From NCBI GenBank assembly GCA_023248215.1, contig JAHFEW010000040.1, positions 1 through 39,812 on the forward strand: a DNA stretch of 39,812 nucleotides. The letters run 5' to 3'. Position 1 is the first letter of the stretch, and the number at the start of each line of letters is the position of its first letter. Positions 25,227 to 33,541 of the stretch are shown piece after piece. The translations under genes were made by a program, and so were the position numbers. Under the pieces are notes generated by a model. It made no database searches. It had not been told where the DNA came from and saw only the letters and a list, made by a program, of their open reading frames with translations. Origin of the DNA: Nitrospira sp. (GTDB taxonomy: Bacteria; Nitrospirota; Nitrospiria; Nitrospirales; Nitrospiraceae).

Positions 25227-26204
25227 TCATCGTCTCCGGTTTCCAAGCCTCTCTACGCGCGATTCCTCTCCAGTCCGAGCATCGAGCCGATGATATGCCC
25301 GACCAGACCTCTGGTCAAACCCCCAACACCGGTTTTCCCAACGCCCATGGAGGGAACGGAACAAAAGGCATCCGAAGGGTGGCGTCTGAATAGACGGCTT
25401 ATTGTCGGGCCGTGCCAGCTCGGGCTTGGGCCCCTCCTTCTCGCCCGGCGCTGCTGGATGTCTTTCCTCTCGCCGCTCCTCGAACCAGGGGAAGAGCGCG
25501 GGGAGCACCACCAAGGTCAACAGCGTGGAGGTGATGGGGCCGCCGATCACCACAACCGCCAGGGGACGCTGCACCTCCGACCCCATGCCGTGAGCGAGCG
25601 AGAGCGGGACGAGTCCCAGCAAGGCGACCAGGGCGGTCATCAGCACCGGCCGGAGACGCAAGAGGCATCCTTTGACGATGGCCTCGGCGCCGCGCTCGCC
25701 GTCCTCTCGTAACTTGATGATGTACGAGATCAGCACAATGCCGTTCAGCACCGCCACCCCGAATAGATTGATGAACCCCTGTAACCGTCACCTGGCGGCC
25801 CGGCTTCCCACTGACGCCGGCACGCTCAGATATTCCCCGGTGAACCACAGCGCCACGATGCCGCCGATCATCGCGAACGGCAGATTATTGAGGATAATCA
25901 GCGCCGCGTAGTGCACCGAATTAAAGGAGGAGAACAAGAGCATGAAGATGATCCCGATCGTAATCGGTACGATGATCTTCAGGCGCGCCATCGCGCGCTG
26001 CATGTTCTCGAAAGAGCCACCCCACACGAGGTGGTAGCCTGGTGGCAGCCGGACTTGCTTCGCGATTTTCTGCTGGGCTTCTGCCACGATGCTCTCGATA
26101 TCGCGGCCTAAGGTATTGAATCCGATATAGATGCGGCGTTGCAGTCCCTCGCGACTGATAAGGGTGGGACCTTCCAGCAATATACGAGTCCCTCTGTTCG
26201 TGAC
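25227..26204 (-). pseudogene. Truncated, interrupted CusA/CzcA-type RND efflux pump (C-terminal third)
   Basis: The remnant reads, from 26180 downwards, LEGPTLISREGLQRR, the periplasmic LPPGYHLVWGGSFENMQRA, a transmembrane run ending GEYLSVPASVG, then after a break FINLFGVAVLNGIVLISYI, LRPVLMTALVALLGLVPL and the terminal membrane helices. These are heavy-metal RND (HME) features; a full pump is over 1000 aa, so about two thirds are gone. At 25760-25795 an extra 30 bp, in frame, places a TGA (25785-25787) inside the conserved SVG-FI junction. The 5' truncation point lies about 25 bp from repeat copy C. The tail after EERREE to 25227 is not typical and is probably read-through. Confidence 0.85.
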
Positions 26205-26227
26205 TTACCTCCGTGATCCTTCCTGCC

Positions 26228-26356
26228 TAGCAGGATGCGGAAAAAGTCCGCCAGCGGCGTTCTCGCATCGCTCAGACGCTCAACGTACGGCAGAGAGTAC
26301 GATTCGCCTCTTCGCTCGCTGCGGCCTTGCTGGACGGCCTTTTTGCGCATCCTGCG
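26228..26356 (+). repeat. 129-bp CAGGATG-type repeat element, copy C (short form)
   Basis: It shares both ends with copies A and B (TAGCAGGATGCGGAAAAAG at the left, GGCCTTTTTGCGCATCCTGCG at the right) and the TTCTCGCATCGC..CAACGTACGGC segment. It lacks about 115 bp of the interior. It sits between the RND remnant and an oxidoreductase remnant, so it probably marks the rearrangement joint. Confidence 0.75.
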
Positions 26357-26431
26357 GGCTATTCTGACACCGACACGGCACGTGAGCTGATCGCGGCGTA
26401 TTACGCAACAATCGAGTTTTTCCGCAGCCTG

Positions 26432-26632
26432 CTAGACCATGTACCAGATGTCAGAGGCGTGTGGCGGATAGGCAAATATCTCCGCGAGGTCCGTCGCGGT
26501 CAGTCCTGATCGGATCGCCACGGCGAAGAGGTTGATGACTTCTTCTGCATGAGAGCCCGGCAAGTACGCGCCAATGGTCCGACCACTCCCTTCCTCGACC
26601 AGGACCTTGAAACCGGAGCATTCCTCCCCAAC
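26432..26632 (-). pseudogene. C-terminal fragment of a pyridine nucleotide-disulphide oxidoreductase
   Basis: The frame from 26632 down reads SGFKVLVEEGSGRTIGAYLPG, then SHAEEVINLFAVAIRSGLTATDLAEIFAYPPHASDI. This is the dimerisation domain end of the glutathione/mercuric reductase family (usual HPTxSD appears as PPHASD). The remaining 400 or so residues with the FAD and NAD sites are missing. The TAG stop (26434-26432) is the first codon of another repeat-element end (TAGCAGGCTGCGGAAAAA). The upstream joint at about 26640 fuses it, out of frame, with a different small gene. Confidence 0.75.
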
Positions 26633-26904
26633 TCGGTGCGACGAATGGCGGCTGTAAGCTCGACAGGGACGTAGTGAGATCCCTGCGCGGAAGCGTGGAA
26701 TTGGTAGGCTCGCCCCTGCGCGTCCAAATTGATATATCGCCGGGTCCAGATGTGCTTGTACAGATAAATGCGCGTGCTGTGATCCCAGAGGACTTCCCCC
26801 ATGAACATGAAGTGCGTGACGGCTTTCTCGGGCAAGACCTTGAGCAGTGGTTCCCACACTGCTGGATCCGGACAGCGTTGCTCAATGACTTTCACTGGGT
26901 TCAT
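26500..26904 (-). CDS. Small hypothetical protein, C-terminally disrupted
   Basis: The part from ATG 26904 to about 26640 looks like a real domain. It includes PAVWEPLLKVLPEKAVTHFM, GEVLWDHSTRIYLYKHIWTRRY and NLDAQGRAYQFHASAQGSHYVPVEL, a compact aromatic-rich fold. I do not recognise its name. After about residue 90 the frame runs across the oxidoreductase remnant in the wrong register, so the native C-terminus was lost by the same deletion. No clear ribosome site is seen. It may still be expressed as a fusion of about 134 aa, but I regard it as decayed. Confidence 0.45.
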   Translation of the reverse strand: MNPVKVIEQRCPDPAVWEPLLKVLPEKAVTHFMFMGEVLWDHSTRIYLYKHIWTRRYINLDAQGRAYQFHASAQGSHYVPVELTAAIRRTELGRNAPVSRSWSRKGVVGPLARTCRALMQKKSSTSSPWRSDQD

Positions 26905-27254
26905 GGTCTGACCATGGTGTTCGGACAGCAATGCTCCTGATTCCTCTTGTTTTACGACCCCTTTTGTTTTACCCGGGACGGAACACTCTGGTCGCATGGG
27001 ACATCTTGCCCACACAATGAAACCCGGCAAATAACATGGGATTCTTTCTTAACAAGCAATTCTGCAGGGACAAAGAGTCCCGCTGAATGCCACTTCATCA
27101 GGGCTAATACTGAACTAACTTCTCTTTCAGTTTTCCAACAGATAAGTGTCTTGGGCTGCTTCGGGCACAAATAATGCTCTGCAACTGGTCATGTGTGACT
27201 GTCGAGTCATAAATGGTTCCTCGTTCACCGTCACTACTATAAAGGAGGTCCGCC
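26905..27254. other. AT-richer intergenic stretch
   Basis: No gene is supported. Base composition is visibly more AT-rich than the rest of the window (for example TTTTGTTTTACCC near 26965 and TTCTTTCTTAACAAG near 27043), consistent with acquired DNA. The promoter of the following lipoprotein gene is probably in the last 60 bases. Confidence 0.4.
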
Positions 27255-27715
27255 ATGAGCATGAGGTGGAAATCGTTAGTTGCTTTAGTTGCTATTATGC
27301 TTCCCATCGTGTTCCTCGCCGGCTGTGCGAGCGACAGAAGCTGGCTCATGCTACCAGGACCGGCATGATCCATGACATCAAAGTGGGAGAATCCCTGAAC
27401 CCTCCGAAACTTGAGGTCCGGGTGGGAGATGAGATCCGGTGGATCAATACCAGAAGTGCTCCCGTGAGAATTGTGTTTGTGGATCCGCTGAAAGATCGGG
27501 TGTCCTGTCAGAATGAATTCGAATTCGGCGGTCTCAAGGGGATGTTTTCAGACGAGGCCAGTAATGTCGGTGAAACCACGATCGAGCCGAATCAATATGC
27601 CAGCCTCTGTATCTCATCGCCCGGTTCGTATAGCTACAATAGCCGTATGGTCGCCAACACGCCTGGCGGTGAGACGACCTTAACCGGAAAGATATGGGTC
27701 GCCCGCATGGAATAA
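27255..27715 (+). pseudogene. Cupredoxin-like lipoprotein, frameshifted
   Basis: ATG 27255 has a perfect ribosome site (AAAGGAGGT) and encodes a lipoprotein signal (VAIMLPIVFLAGC, lipobox Cys24), but this frame stops at 27366-27368. From about 27360 a second frame carries the body: MIHDIKVGESLNPPKLEVRVGDEIRWIN, VSCQNEFEF, then ISSPGSYSYNSR and a final VARME, ending 27715. The layout (first strands, GDEIRWIN, late Cys) resembles plastocyanin-like cupredoxins; the ligands are not a clean match (Cys and late Tyr instead of a clear C-x-H-x-M). One inserted base near GGACCGGC would restore a single protein of about 153 aa. Confidence 0.6.
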
Positions 27716-27831
27716 GAGTTCCAGACTGGTCAGAGACACACCTTTATGGGGCGGAGCAGGTCCGCCCCATGTTGGTGCTGCAGAGGCTTTGGAGTGTTTC
27801 GTCCTACACGAGCAGGACGAGGGAGTGAACC

Positions 27832-28302
27832 ATGAAGGCGATTCTACTGGCGGTGCTCTCTGTGTTCCTGTTGAACTGCGTCGGCGTCGCCCAAGACACG
27901 ACAGACCCGAACGACAATTCAGCTGACGCTGAAGCCATCATGCATGTCGTGAAAGACTTTATCGAAGCCTGGAATCGAGACGACGTGAACTCCTTCGTCG
28001 CTCTCTTTATGCCAGATGGTGAGTTGGTCACCCCCAAAGGTGCCAGCAAGACGCAACAAGAGATCGAGCATGTCCTCATTGAGGAACATCCTGAAATCTT
28101 TTTCGCCACCAACTTATCCGAGACGGTGGACTCCATCGGCTTTCCGGAACCCTATTGAGCAGAGGTCATGGGACACTTCCTATTGTGCTGTGTCGAGGTG
28201 CTCCTCGGATTTGAGGCTTCGGCGGAAGGTTCTTTTTTGCTTCAACTCATCGATCGAGAAGGCGAATGGAAGATCGAACGAGCCAGCATCACCGAGTCTT
28301 GA
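27832..28302 (+). pseudogene. SnoaL-like (DUF4440/SgcJ-type) secreted protein with an internal TGA
   Basis: The first 108 codons give a signal peptide (1-20) and the start of a SnoaL-like fold (AIMHVVKDFIEAWNRDDVNSFVALFMPDGELVTPKG). The family is usually about 150-160 aa. After TGA 28156-28158 the same frame stays open for 47 codons and supplies the missing end (GFEASAEGSFLLQLIDREGEWKIERASI), to TGA 28302. A single nonsense change (for example CGA to TGA) explains this. A sequencing error is also possible. No selenocysteine-insertion element is evident. Ligand or reaction unknown. Confidence 0.7.
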
Positions 28303-28362
28303 GTGATCAACGGTGCGACTCTCGCGACGGCATGACATCATGGGGAAGGAGATCCAACCATC

Positions 28363-28998
28363 ATGCGACGAACTACAAGCAAGCGGGTGGCGCGGAAAAA
28401 ACAACAGACCCGAGAGAGGTTACTCCATGTCGCTTTGGGACTCTTTCACGAGAAAGGTATTTATTGGACAAAGATTGAGGACATCACGGAACGGGCGGAT
28501 ATCGGGAAAGGCACCTTCTACAAGTATTTTCCCACCAAGGAAGCCCTTCTTCTGACGTTGCTGCAGCAGGGTCTGGAGGAGTTGACCGCCCGGATCCGAG
28601 AACGAGTACGCTCAAACAATGAAGATTCTCAGATCACCGGACAGGTCATTGACGCGAAGTTCGACTTCTATCTCCAACGGCCGGAGTACCTGCTGCTCTT
28701 TCATCAGGTGCGGGGCCTCCTGCAGTTACAGGCCGGGCATATGAAAGAACTGCGGGCAGTCTATCATCAGCACCTGAAACGACTGGCTCAGATGCTGAGC
28801 CCCACTTTGAAAGGACGTGATCATGATGCGGCTGCGGCGCAAGACCTGTCCATGGTTGTCTCGGCTTTCACCGTGGGCTTGCTCACGTATCATCTCCTCT
28901 TCGACAAAACCGATCAGGTCACACGCGACAGAGCCCGCCTCCAAATGCAAATTGAACGGAGCATCCACGCGTTATTTGCGATCGGATCAGGACATTGA
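28363..28998 (+). CDS. TetR/AcrR-family transcriptional regulator
   Basis: The 211-aa protein has an N-terminal TetR HTH (about 16-62; RERLLHVALGLFHEKGIYWTKIEDITERA, then GKGTFYKYFPTKEALL). An all-helical ligand-binding C-terminal domain follows (about 75-205). AAGGAG lies 13 nt before the ATG. Such regulators usually repress an adjacent efflux or catabolic gene. Here the neighbours are broken genes (RND remnant, SnoaL pseudogene), so its original target may be lost. The effector cannot be read from sequence. Confidence 0.9.
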   Translation: MRRTTSKRVARKKQQTRERLLHVALGLFHEKGIYWTKIEDITERADIGKGTFYKYFPTKEALLLTLLQQGLEELTARIRERVRSNNEDSQITGQVIDAKFDFYLQRPEYLLLFHQVRGLLQLQAGHMKELRAVYHQHLKRLAQMLSPTLKGRDHDAAAAQDLSMVVSAFTVGLLTYHLLFDKTDQVTRDRARLQMQIERSIHALFAIGSGH

Positions 28999-29134
28999 AT
29001 GTGAGGTTAGCTAGGTGAACGGGGCGTTGTTGTATTGTTGAGACCGCGCGACGATCAGCCCGGCACACCCATCCAGCAGGGGCGGCTCCGTAAAGCGGTT
29101 CATCGATGAACCGTGATGAGATCCGTAGCGGCTC

Positions 29135-29689
29135 TTACCAGTAGTAGGGAAAGGGACGCCCATACGACCCCCAATAGGGATGCCAAAATGGGCTGTAGTA
29201 GGGATAGGGGCGGCTTCTCCATTGGTTCGAGTCTTGGGCTGGCATCCAGGTTCGGACGTTTTTGATGTCGATCACCGGGTAGGAATAGTCGGTCTCGTCG
29301 AGAGGCAAAGTGATGGAACCGGTGACCTCGCCGGTGATGGTGACGAAGGTCCCGTGGGGAAGAGTCGCGGGATCGAGGAACTCCCGTTGGATGGCCACAA
29401 AACGCCCTTCGGACTTCATGAGATCAAGCGTCGGCTGTTGCGAATCATTGAGCGGGAGCTGAAGCACCTCGATACGCGTGCCGTCTTTCATGCGCCGGGC
29501 TGCGAGCACCTGCCCGCCGAGCACGAGGGTTTGTCCCTTGAAAGAATCCGGGGCGGTCTTGATCTGAGAAAACGGCGGGGCTTGCGGCCCGCCTTGCGCC
29601 GAATCGACGGTCCCGCTTGAAGAGGCACAGGCCGCCAGGACCGCGGCGATCGAGAGAATCACAATCCCCTGTGGAAGTTTCACCTGCAT
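29135..29689 (-). CDS. Slp-family outer-membrane lipoprotein
   Basis: The 184-aa protein has a lipoprotein signal (IVILSIAAVLAAC, lipobox). A Slp-like beta domain follows: FSQIKTAPDSFKGQTLVLGGQVLAARR, IEVLQLPLN, GRFVAIQ, GTFVTITGEVTG and YPVIDIKNVRTW. The C-terminal tail is rich in Tyr, Pro and Trp (YPYYSPFWHPYWGSYG). Slp lipoproteins are outer-membrane proteins linked to stationary phase and acid or stress tolerance. ATG 29698 would add three residues, but the best -10 box on this strand (29702-29697) overlaps that codon, so ATG 29689 is preferred. It diverges from the DsbA-like gene. Confidence 0.82.
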   Translation of the reverse strand: MQVKLPQGIVILSIAAVLAACASSSGTVDSAQGGPQAPPFSQIKTAPDSFKGQTLVLGGQVLAARRMKDGTRIEVLQLPLNDSQQPTLDLMKSEGRFVAIQREFLDPATLPHGTFVTITGEVTGSITLPLDETDYSYPVIDIKNVRTWMPAQDSNQWRSRPYPYYSPFWHPYWGSYGRPFPYYW

Positions 29690-29696
29690 CCTGGGC

Positions 29697-29704
29697 ATTA
29701 TACC
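29697..29704 (-). promoter_or_regulatory. Extended -10 promoter of the Slp lipoprotein gene
   Basis: On the minus strand TGGTATAAT is a perfect extended -10 (TGnTATAAT), with TATAAT at 29702-29697. Transcription would begin around 29690, immediately at the ATG at 29689, implying a leaderless or nearly leaderless message. No good -35 is seen. Confidence 0.45.
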
Positions 29705-29730
29705 AGAGGCACAAAGTGACGAGCATTGTT

Positions 29731-29736
29731 TATAAT
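29731..29736 (+). promoter_or_regulatory. -10 box of the DsbA-like gene
   Basis: A perfect TATAAT lies on the plus strand about 50 bp before ATG 29786. The -35 region (about 29708-29713) is poor, so activity may need an activator. Confidence 0.35.
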
Positions 29737-29785
29737 GCCGACGAGACTGTCGAACCGACCAGTGGGTAGGAAAGGAGCGCAGCGT

Positions 29786-30433
29786 ATGGTGAAGAATCGT
29801 GGGTGGCAAGGTCGTCTGATTGGAACGATGGTGGTGACAGCCGCACTGGGTTTCGCGGGAGTGGGCTGGGCAGGCAAGGCCGAACTCAAAGGCAAGTTCG
29901 AGATCCTTAAGGATGAGGTGTCGACGCACAAGCCTGGGAAGGTGCAGTTGGTGGAATTCGCCGATTTCTACTGTCCCCATTGCCACCGGTTTGACGGAGA
30001 GGGCGTGCCGCTGTTGGAAAAGGAGTTTGGAAAAAAATTGGAAGTCACAATGGTGGGCTATCCGGTGATGCCCGGCAAGTTGCCGACGGCCTTCGACATG
30101 TATGAACAGGCCAAGACCATGGGCAAGGGCGATGAGATGAAACGGGTGTTATTCCGTATCATCCATAAGGACAAGATCGGCATCATCGACCGGACGATCC
30201 GTGAATTGCTTATCCGTGAGGTGGGGCTGGATCCTGTGGCGTTTGAAGCGGGGTTAGCCAGCGCCAAGCCGGCGAGGGCCTTTGAAGAAGGGCGGAAATG
30301 GGGCGATCGGATCAAGGTTCAACAGACACCCACAGTGTTATTGGACGGCAACATCAAAGTGGAACAGATCGATCCTGAAAATTTGAAGGTTCTTATTCAA
30401 AGTATTCTGGATGGTGACGGGAAACGTCCGTAA
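29786..30433 (+). CDS. DsbA-family thiol-disulphide oxidoreductase
   Basis: The 215-aa periplasmic protein has a signal peptide (about 1-29, ending GWA). The thioredoxin-fold start VQLVEFADFYCPHCHRF carries the active site C63-P-H-C66, the DsbA type. A helical insertion follows, then the cis-Pro segment VQQTPTVLLDG near residue 190. It likely introduces or shuffles disulphides in secreted proteins, and would suit the many Cys-bearing exported proteins of this window. A good AAAGGAG precedes ATG 29786. It is transcribed toward copA (149 bp apart) and may be a separate unit. No DsbB-type partner is seen. Confidence 0.9.
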   Translation: MVKNRGWQGRLIGTMVVTAALGFAGVGWAGKAELKGKFEILKDEVSTHKPGKVQLVEFADFYCPHCHRFDGEGVPLLEKEFGKKLEVTMVGYPVMPGKLPTAFDMYEQAKTMGKGDEMKRVLFRIIHKDKIGIIDRTIRELLIREVGLDPVAFEAGLASAKPARAFEEGRKWGDRIKVQQTPTVLLDGNIKVEQIDPENLKVLIQSILDGDGKRP

Positions 30434-30581
30434 GGCGTCAGGGGTAAGGCGCCATGGACAGGGATGTTGAAACGGCGTGAATAGATGCAAGGAGATCAGA
30501 TCCTGGACGCACGGGCTTTCTTGCTTCAATTTTCGACGGTACCCTTCACGCCGTACCCCTTACCCCTCATGAGTTACTCTG
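30434..30581. repeat. Small inverted repeats before copA
   Basis: An AGGGGTAAGG word near 30440-30453 has its complement (CCTTACCCCT) near 30557-30568. The arms are about 100 bp apart, with further GGCG/CGCC words around them. They could form a long leader hairpin or be remnants of an extragenic repeat. No gene here. Confidence 0.35.
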
Positions 30582-33473
30582 ATGGCGATTGATCCGATCT
30601 GCGGGATGACAGTGGAGGCGGCAACGGCGGCGGGCCGCTTCGACTACGAAGGCGAGGCCTACTACTTCTGCAGCACCCATTGCCTCGACCGCTTTCGAGC
30701 CGCACCGAACCAGTATGTAAAGAAGGTCTCTGCCGCCGGTGCGGCCCTTCCAGTTTCGGGACACCGCTCGCTTCCCATGATGCAGCCGATGGTGGATCAG
30801 CCGGTCGCAGGCGGCGAACTTGACCCGGTCTGCGGAATGACCGTGCAGCCATCCACGGCGGCGTGGTCTTACCTGCACGAAGGCAAGACCTACTATTTCT
30901 GTTCTCAGGGTTGTCTCGAAAAATTCCGGGCCGATCCCGCTCGCTATCTGATGTCGGGCACCGTGGCGCCCGTGGAAATGAAACGACCTCTTGGCGGGAA
31001 CCCTCTCCCCATGCTGGCTGTATCCCCGCCGAGCGAGACCGCTTCCGGTGCTATCGATCCTGTCTGTGGCATGACGGTTGATCCGGCCACAGCGGCCGGG
31101 TCCCATGTGTATCAGGGCAAGCCCTACTACTTCTGTTGTCAGAGTTGTTTGACCAAATTTCGCGCAGATCCTCTGCGGTATCTCGCTCCTGCGTCATCGA
31201 AACAGATCACTCCTGCAGCACCAGCTGCCGTCGGGACGAAGTATGTCTGTCCCATGTGTCCTGAAGTGCTGGAGGACAAACAGGTGCCCTGTCCGAAGTG
31301 CGGTATGGCGCTGGAGCCAGCCTCGCCGTTGCCGTTACCGGCAAGGACGGAGTATGTCTGCCCGATGCATCCGGAGGTCGTGCAAGCGGAGCCTGGTGCC
31401 TGTCCAAAGTGTGGGATGGCGCTGGAGCCGAGGACGGTCACCGTCGAGGACGAGCAGAATCCCGAGTTGATAGATATGGCTCGACGGTTCTGGGTCGGGC
31501 TCAGCCCCACGGCGGTGGTGTTCGTGCTGGCCATGTCTCATATGCTTCCCGGTCATCCGATGCAATATGTGATTTCGGACGAGTGGTCGGCATGGGTTCA
31601 GTTCCTGCTTAGCACGCCGGTCGTCCTCTGGGCTGGATGGCCGTTCTTTCAGCGCGGATGGGCGTCGATTGTGCATCGTAGTCCGAACATGTTTACGCTG
31701 ATCGCGATCGGCACCGGCACGGCCTATCTGTACAGCGCCTTCGCCACGGTGTTTCCGTCGTGGATTCCGCAATCGTTTCGGCTTGAGCACGGGGCGGTGC
31801 CGGTCTACTTTGAAGCCGCGGCCGTGATTACGGTGCTGGTCCTGCTCGGCCAGGTCATGGAACTGCGGGCGAGGAGCCAAACGACCGGTGCCATCCGGGC
31901 CTTGCTGGGGTTGGCACCCAAGACCGCGCGATTGTTGCGGGAAGACGGTCGAGAGGAGGACATTCCGCTCGATCAGGTGCAGGTGGGAAGCCATCTGCGA
32001 GTGCGGCCGGGAGAGAAAGTGCCGGTCGATGGTCTCGTCCTCGAAGGGACGACGGCTATCGATGAGTCGATGATTACCGGAGAGTCCGTGCCGGTTGAGA
32101 AAAGCGTTGGTGACCGCGTCACGGGCGGCACGATCAACGGCTCGGGTGGTGTCGTCATGCAAGCCGATCGCGTCGGCGCGGACACGCTGCTGGCGCATAT
32201 CGTTCAGATGGTCGCTGAGGCGCAACGCAGCCGGGCGCCCATTCAGCGGACCGCCGATGTAGTGGCCGGGTACTTTGTACCCATCGTGGTCGGCGTTGCG
32301 ATCGTGACCGGACTGGCCTGGGCGTTGTTTGGGCCGGAACCGCGTCTGGCCCATGCCTTGCTGAATGCCGTGGCGGTGCTGATCATCGCCTGTCCCTGTG
32401 CCCTTGGCTTGGCGACGCCGATGTCGATCATGGTGGGAACGGGGCGCGGCGCTGCGGCAGGCGTCTTGTTCAAGCAGGCCGAAGCGCTGGAGACGATCGA
32501 GAAGGTCGATACATTGGTCTTCGACAAGACCGGTACTCTCACCGAAGGGAAGCCGAAACTTCGAGTCGTGAGCGCGTTGCCCCCTTGGTCCGAAACGGAT
32601 CTGTTGCGACTAGCGGCCTCGGTCGAACGGGGGAGCGAGCATCCGTTGGCCGGTTCCATTGTCAGTGGGGCCGAGGCGCGTGGCATCAAGCTGGAGCAGG
32701 CGTTCGATTTCACTTCGAAGACGGGGAAGGGCGTACTGGCCACAGTCGGGAGCAGACGAGTGGCGGTAGGCACCGTTGATCTGTTACGAGAAGGACTGGC
32801 GGACGGCGACGGCTCTCTTGCCGCGTTGGAAACGACTGCCGAGATGATGCGGCAGACGGGACAAACCGTGATGTTCGTCGCCGTCGATGGCCGTCCTATC
32901 GGCTTGCTTGGGGTGGCCGACCCGATCAAGAGTTCAACGCAGGACGCGTTGCGACTGTTGAGGCAAGAGGGGCTCAGGCTGGTGATGGTCACCGGCGATC
33001 ATGCGGTGACGGCAGAGGCGGTGGCGAAGGAATTGGGATTGGACGAGGTCCTGGCCGGCGTGAAACCCGGCCAGAAGAGTCGGATCGTCCAGGATCTTCA
33101 GAAGGATGGCCATGTGGTGGCGATGGCCGGCGATGGAGTGAATGACGCTCCGGCGCTGGCGCAGGCTGATGTCGGTATTGCCATGGGAACTGGAACCGAC
33201 GTGGCCATGGAGAACGCCGGTGTCACGCTGGTCAAAGGAGATTTGCGAGGCATTGCCAGGGCGCGCCGGTTAAGCAAGGCCACGATGCGGAACATTCGGC
33301 AGAATCTCTTTTTCGCCTTTGTGTACAATATGGTCGGGGTTCCCATCGCGGCTGGTCTGCTCTATCCCTTCTTCGGCGTTCTCCTCAGTCCTATGTTGGC
33401 CAGCGCGGCGATGACCTTCAGTTCCCTGTCGGTGATCTCCAATGCGTTGCGTCTCCGGCATGCCGATTTATGA
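30582..33473 (+). CDS. copA: Copper-type P1B ATPase with three YHS and two HMBD domains
   Basis: This 963-aa inner-membrane ATPase exports Cu(I) or a similar soft metal. In order: three YHS domains (about 4-45, 83-126, 160-205), each with DP(I/V)CGMTV and a YYFC..xC pair; then two heavy-metal-binding HMBD motifs (about 222-246 and 255-280; YVCPM..PE..., [10 protein letters not shown]). Eight predicted membrane helices follow, with the transport motif C604-P-C606, TGES, the phosphorylation site D648-K-T-G-T, the SEHPLA motif and [10 protein letters not shown]. The usual GMTCxxC ferredoxin-like HMA domains are absent. CPC with YHS/HMBD is typical of CopA/CopB-like pumps, so Cu is likely but not proven. 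HtrA follows directly. Confidence 0.93.
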   Translation: MAIDPICGMTVEAATAAGRFDYEGEAYYFCSTHCLDRFRAAPNQYVKKVSAAGAALPVSGHRSLPMMQPMVDQPVAGGELDPVCGMTVQPSTAAWSYLHEGKTYYFCSQGCLEKFRADPARYLMSGTVAPVEMKRPLGGNPLPMLAVSPPSETASGAIDPVCGMTVDPATAAGSHVYQGKPYYFCCQSCLTKFRADPLRYLAPASSKQITPAAPAAVGTKYVCPMCPEVLEDKQVPCPKCGMALEPASPLPLPARTEYVCPMHPEVVQAEPGACPKCGMALEPRTVTVEDEQNPELIDMARRFWVGLSPTAVVFVLAMSHMLPGHPMQYVISDEWSAWVQFLLSTPVVLWAGWPFFQRGWASIVHRSPNMFTLIAIGTGTAYLYSAFATVFPSWIPQSFRLEHGAVPVYFEAAAVITVLVLLGQVMELRARSQTTGAIRALLGLAPKTARLLREDGREEDIPLDQVQVGSHLRVRPGEKVPVDGLVLEGTTAIDESMITGESVPVEKSVGDRVTGGTINGSGGVVMQADRVGADTLLAHIVQMVAEAQRSRAPIQRTADVVAGYFVPIVVGVAIVTGLAWALFGPEPRLAHALLNAVAVLIIACPCALGLATPMSIMVGTGRGAAAGVLFKQAEALETIEKVDTLVFDKTGTLTEGKPKLRVVSALPPWSETDLLRLAASVERGSEHPLAGSIVSGAEARGIKLEQAFDFTSKTGKGVLATVGSRRVAVGTVDLLREGLADGDGSLAALETTAEMMRQTGQTVMFVAVDGRPIGLLGVADPIKSSTQDALRLLRQEGLRLVMVTGDHAVTAEAVAKELGLDEVLAGVKPGQKSRIVQDLQKDGHVVAMAGDGVNDAPALAQADVGIAMGTGTDVAMENAGVTLVKGDLRGIARARRLSKATMRNIRQNLFFAFVYNMVGVPIAAGLLYPFFGVLLSPMLASAAMTFSSLSVISNALRLRHADL

Positions 33474-33541
33474 GTTCTGAGTGTGGGACCCCTCACCGCG
33501 TGATAGGCTGTGGCCTGCCTTTCCGGAGGATATTCAGCGCA

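Noticed and set aside
26228-26367. Short coding frames across copy C
   Set aside because: They lie on the repeat element and do not resemble any protein.
28156-28158. Selenocysteine codon in the SnoaL-like gene
   Set aside because: No bacterial SECIS-like hairpin is evident right after the TGA, and the family is not redox-active. A nonsense mutation or sequencing error is simpler.
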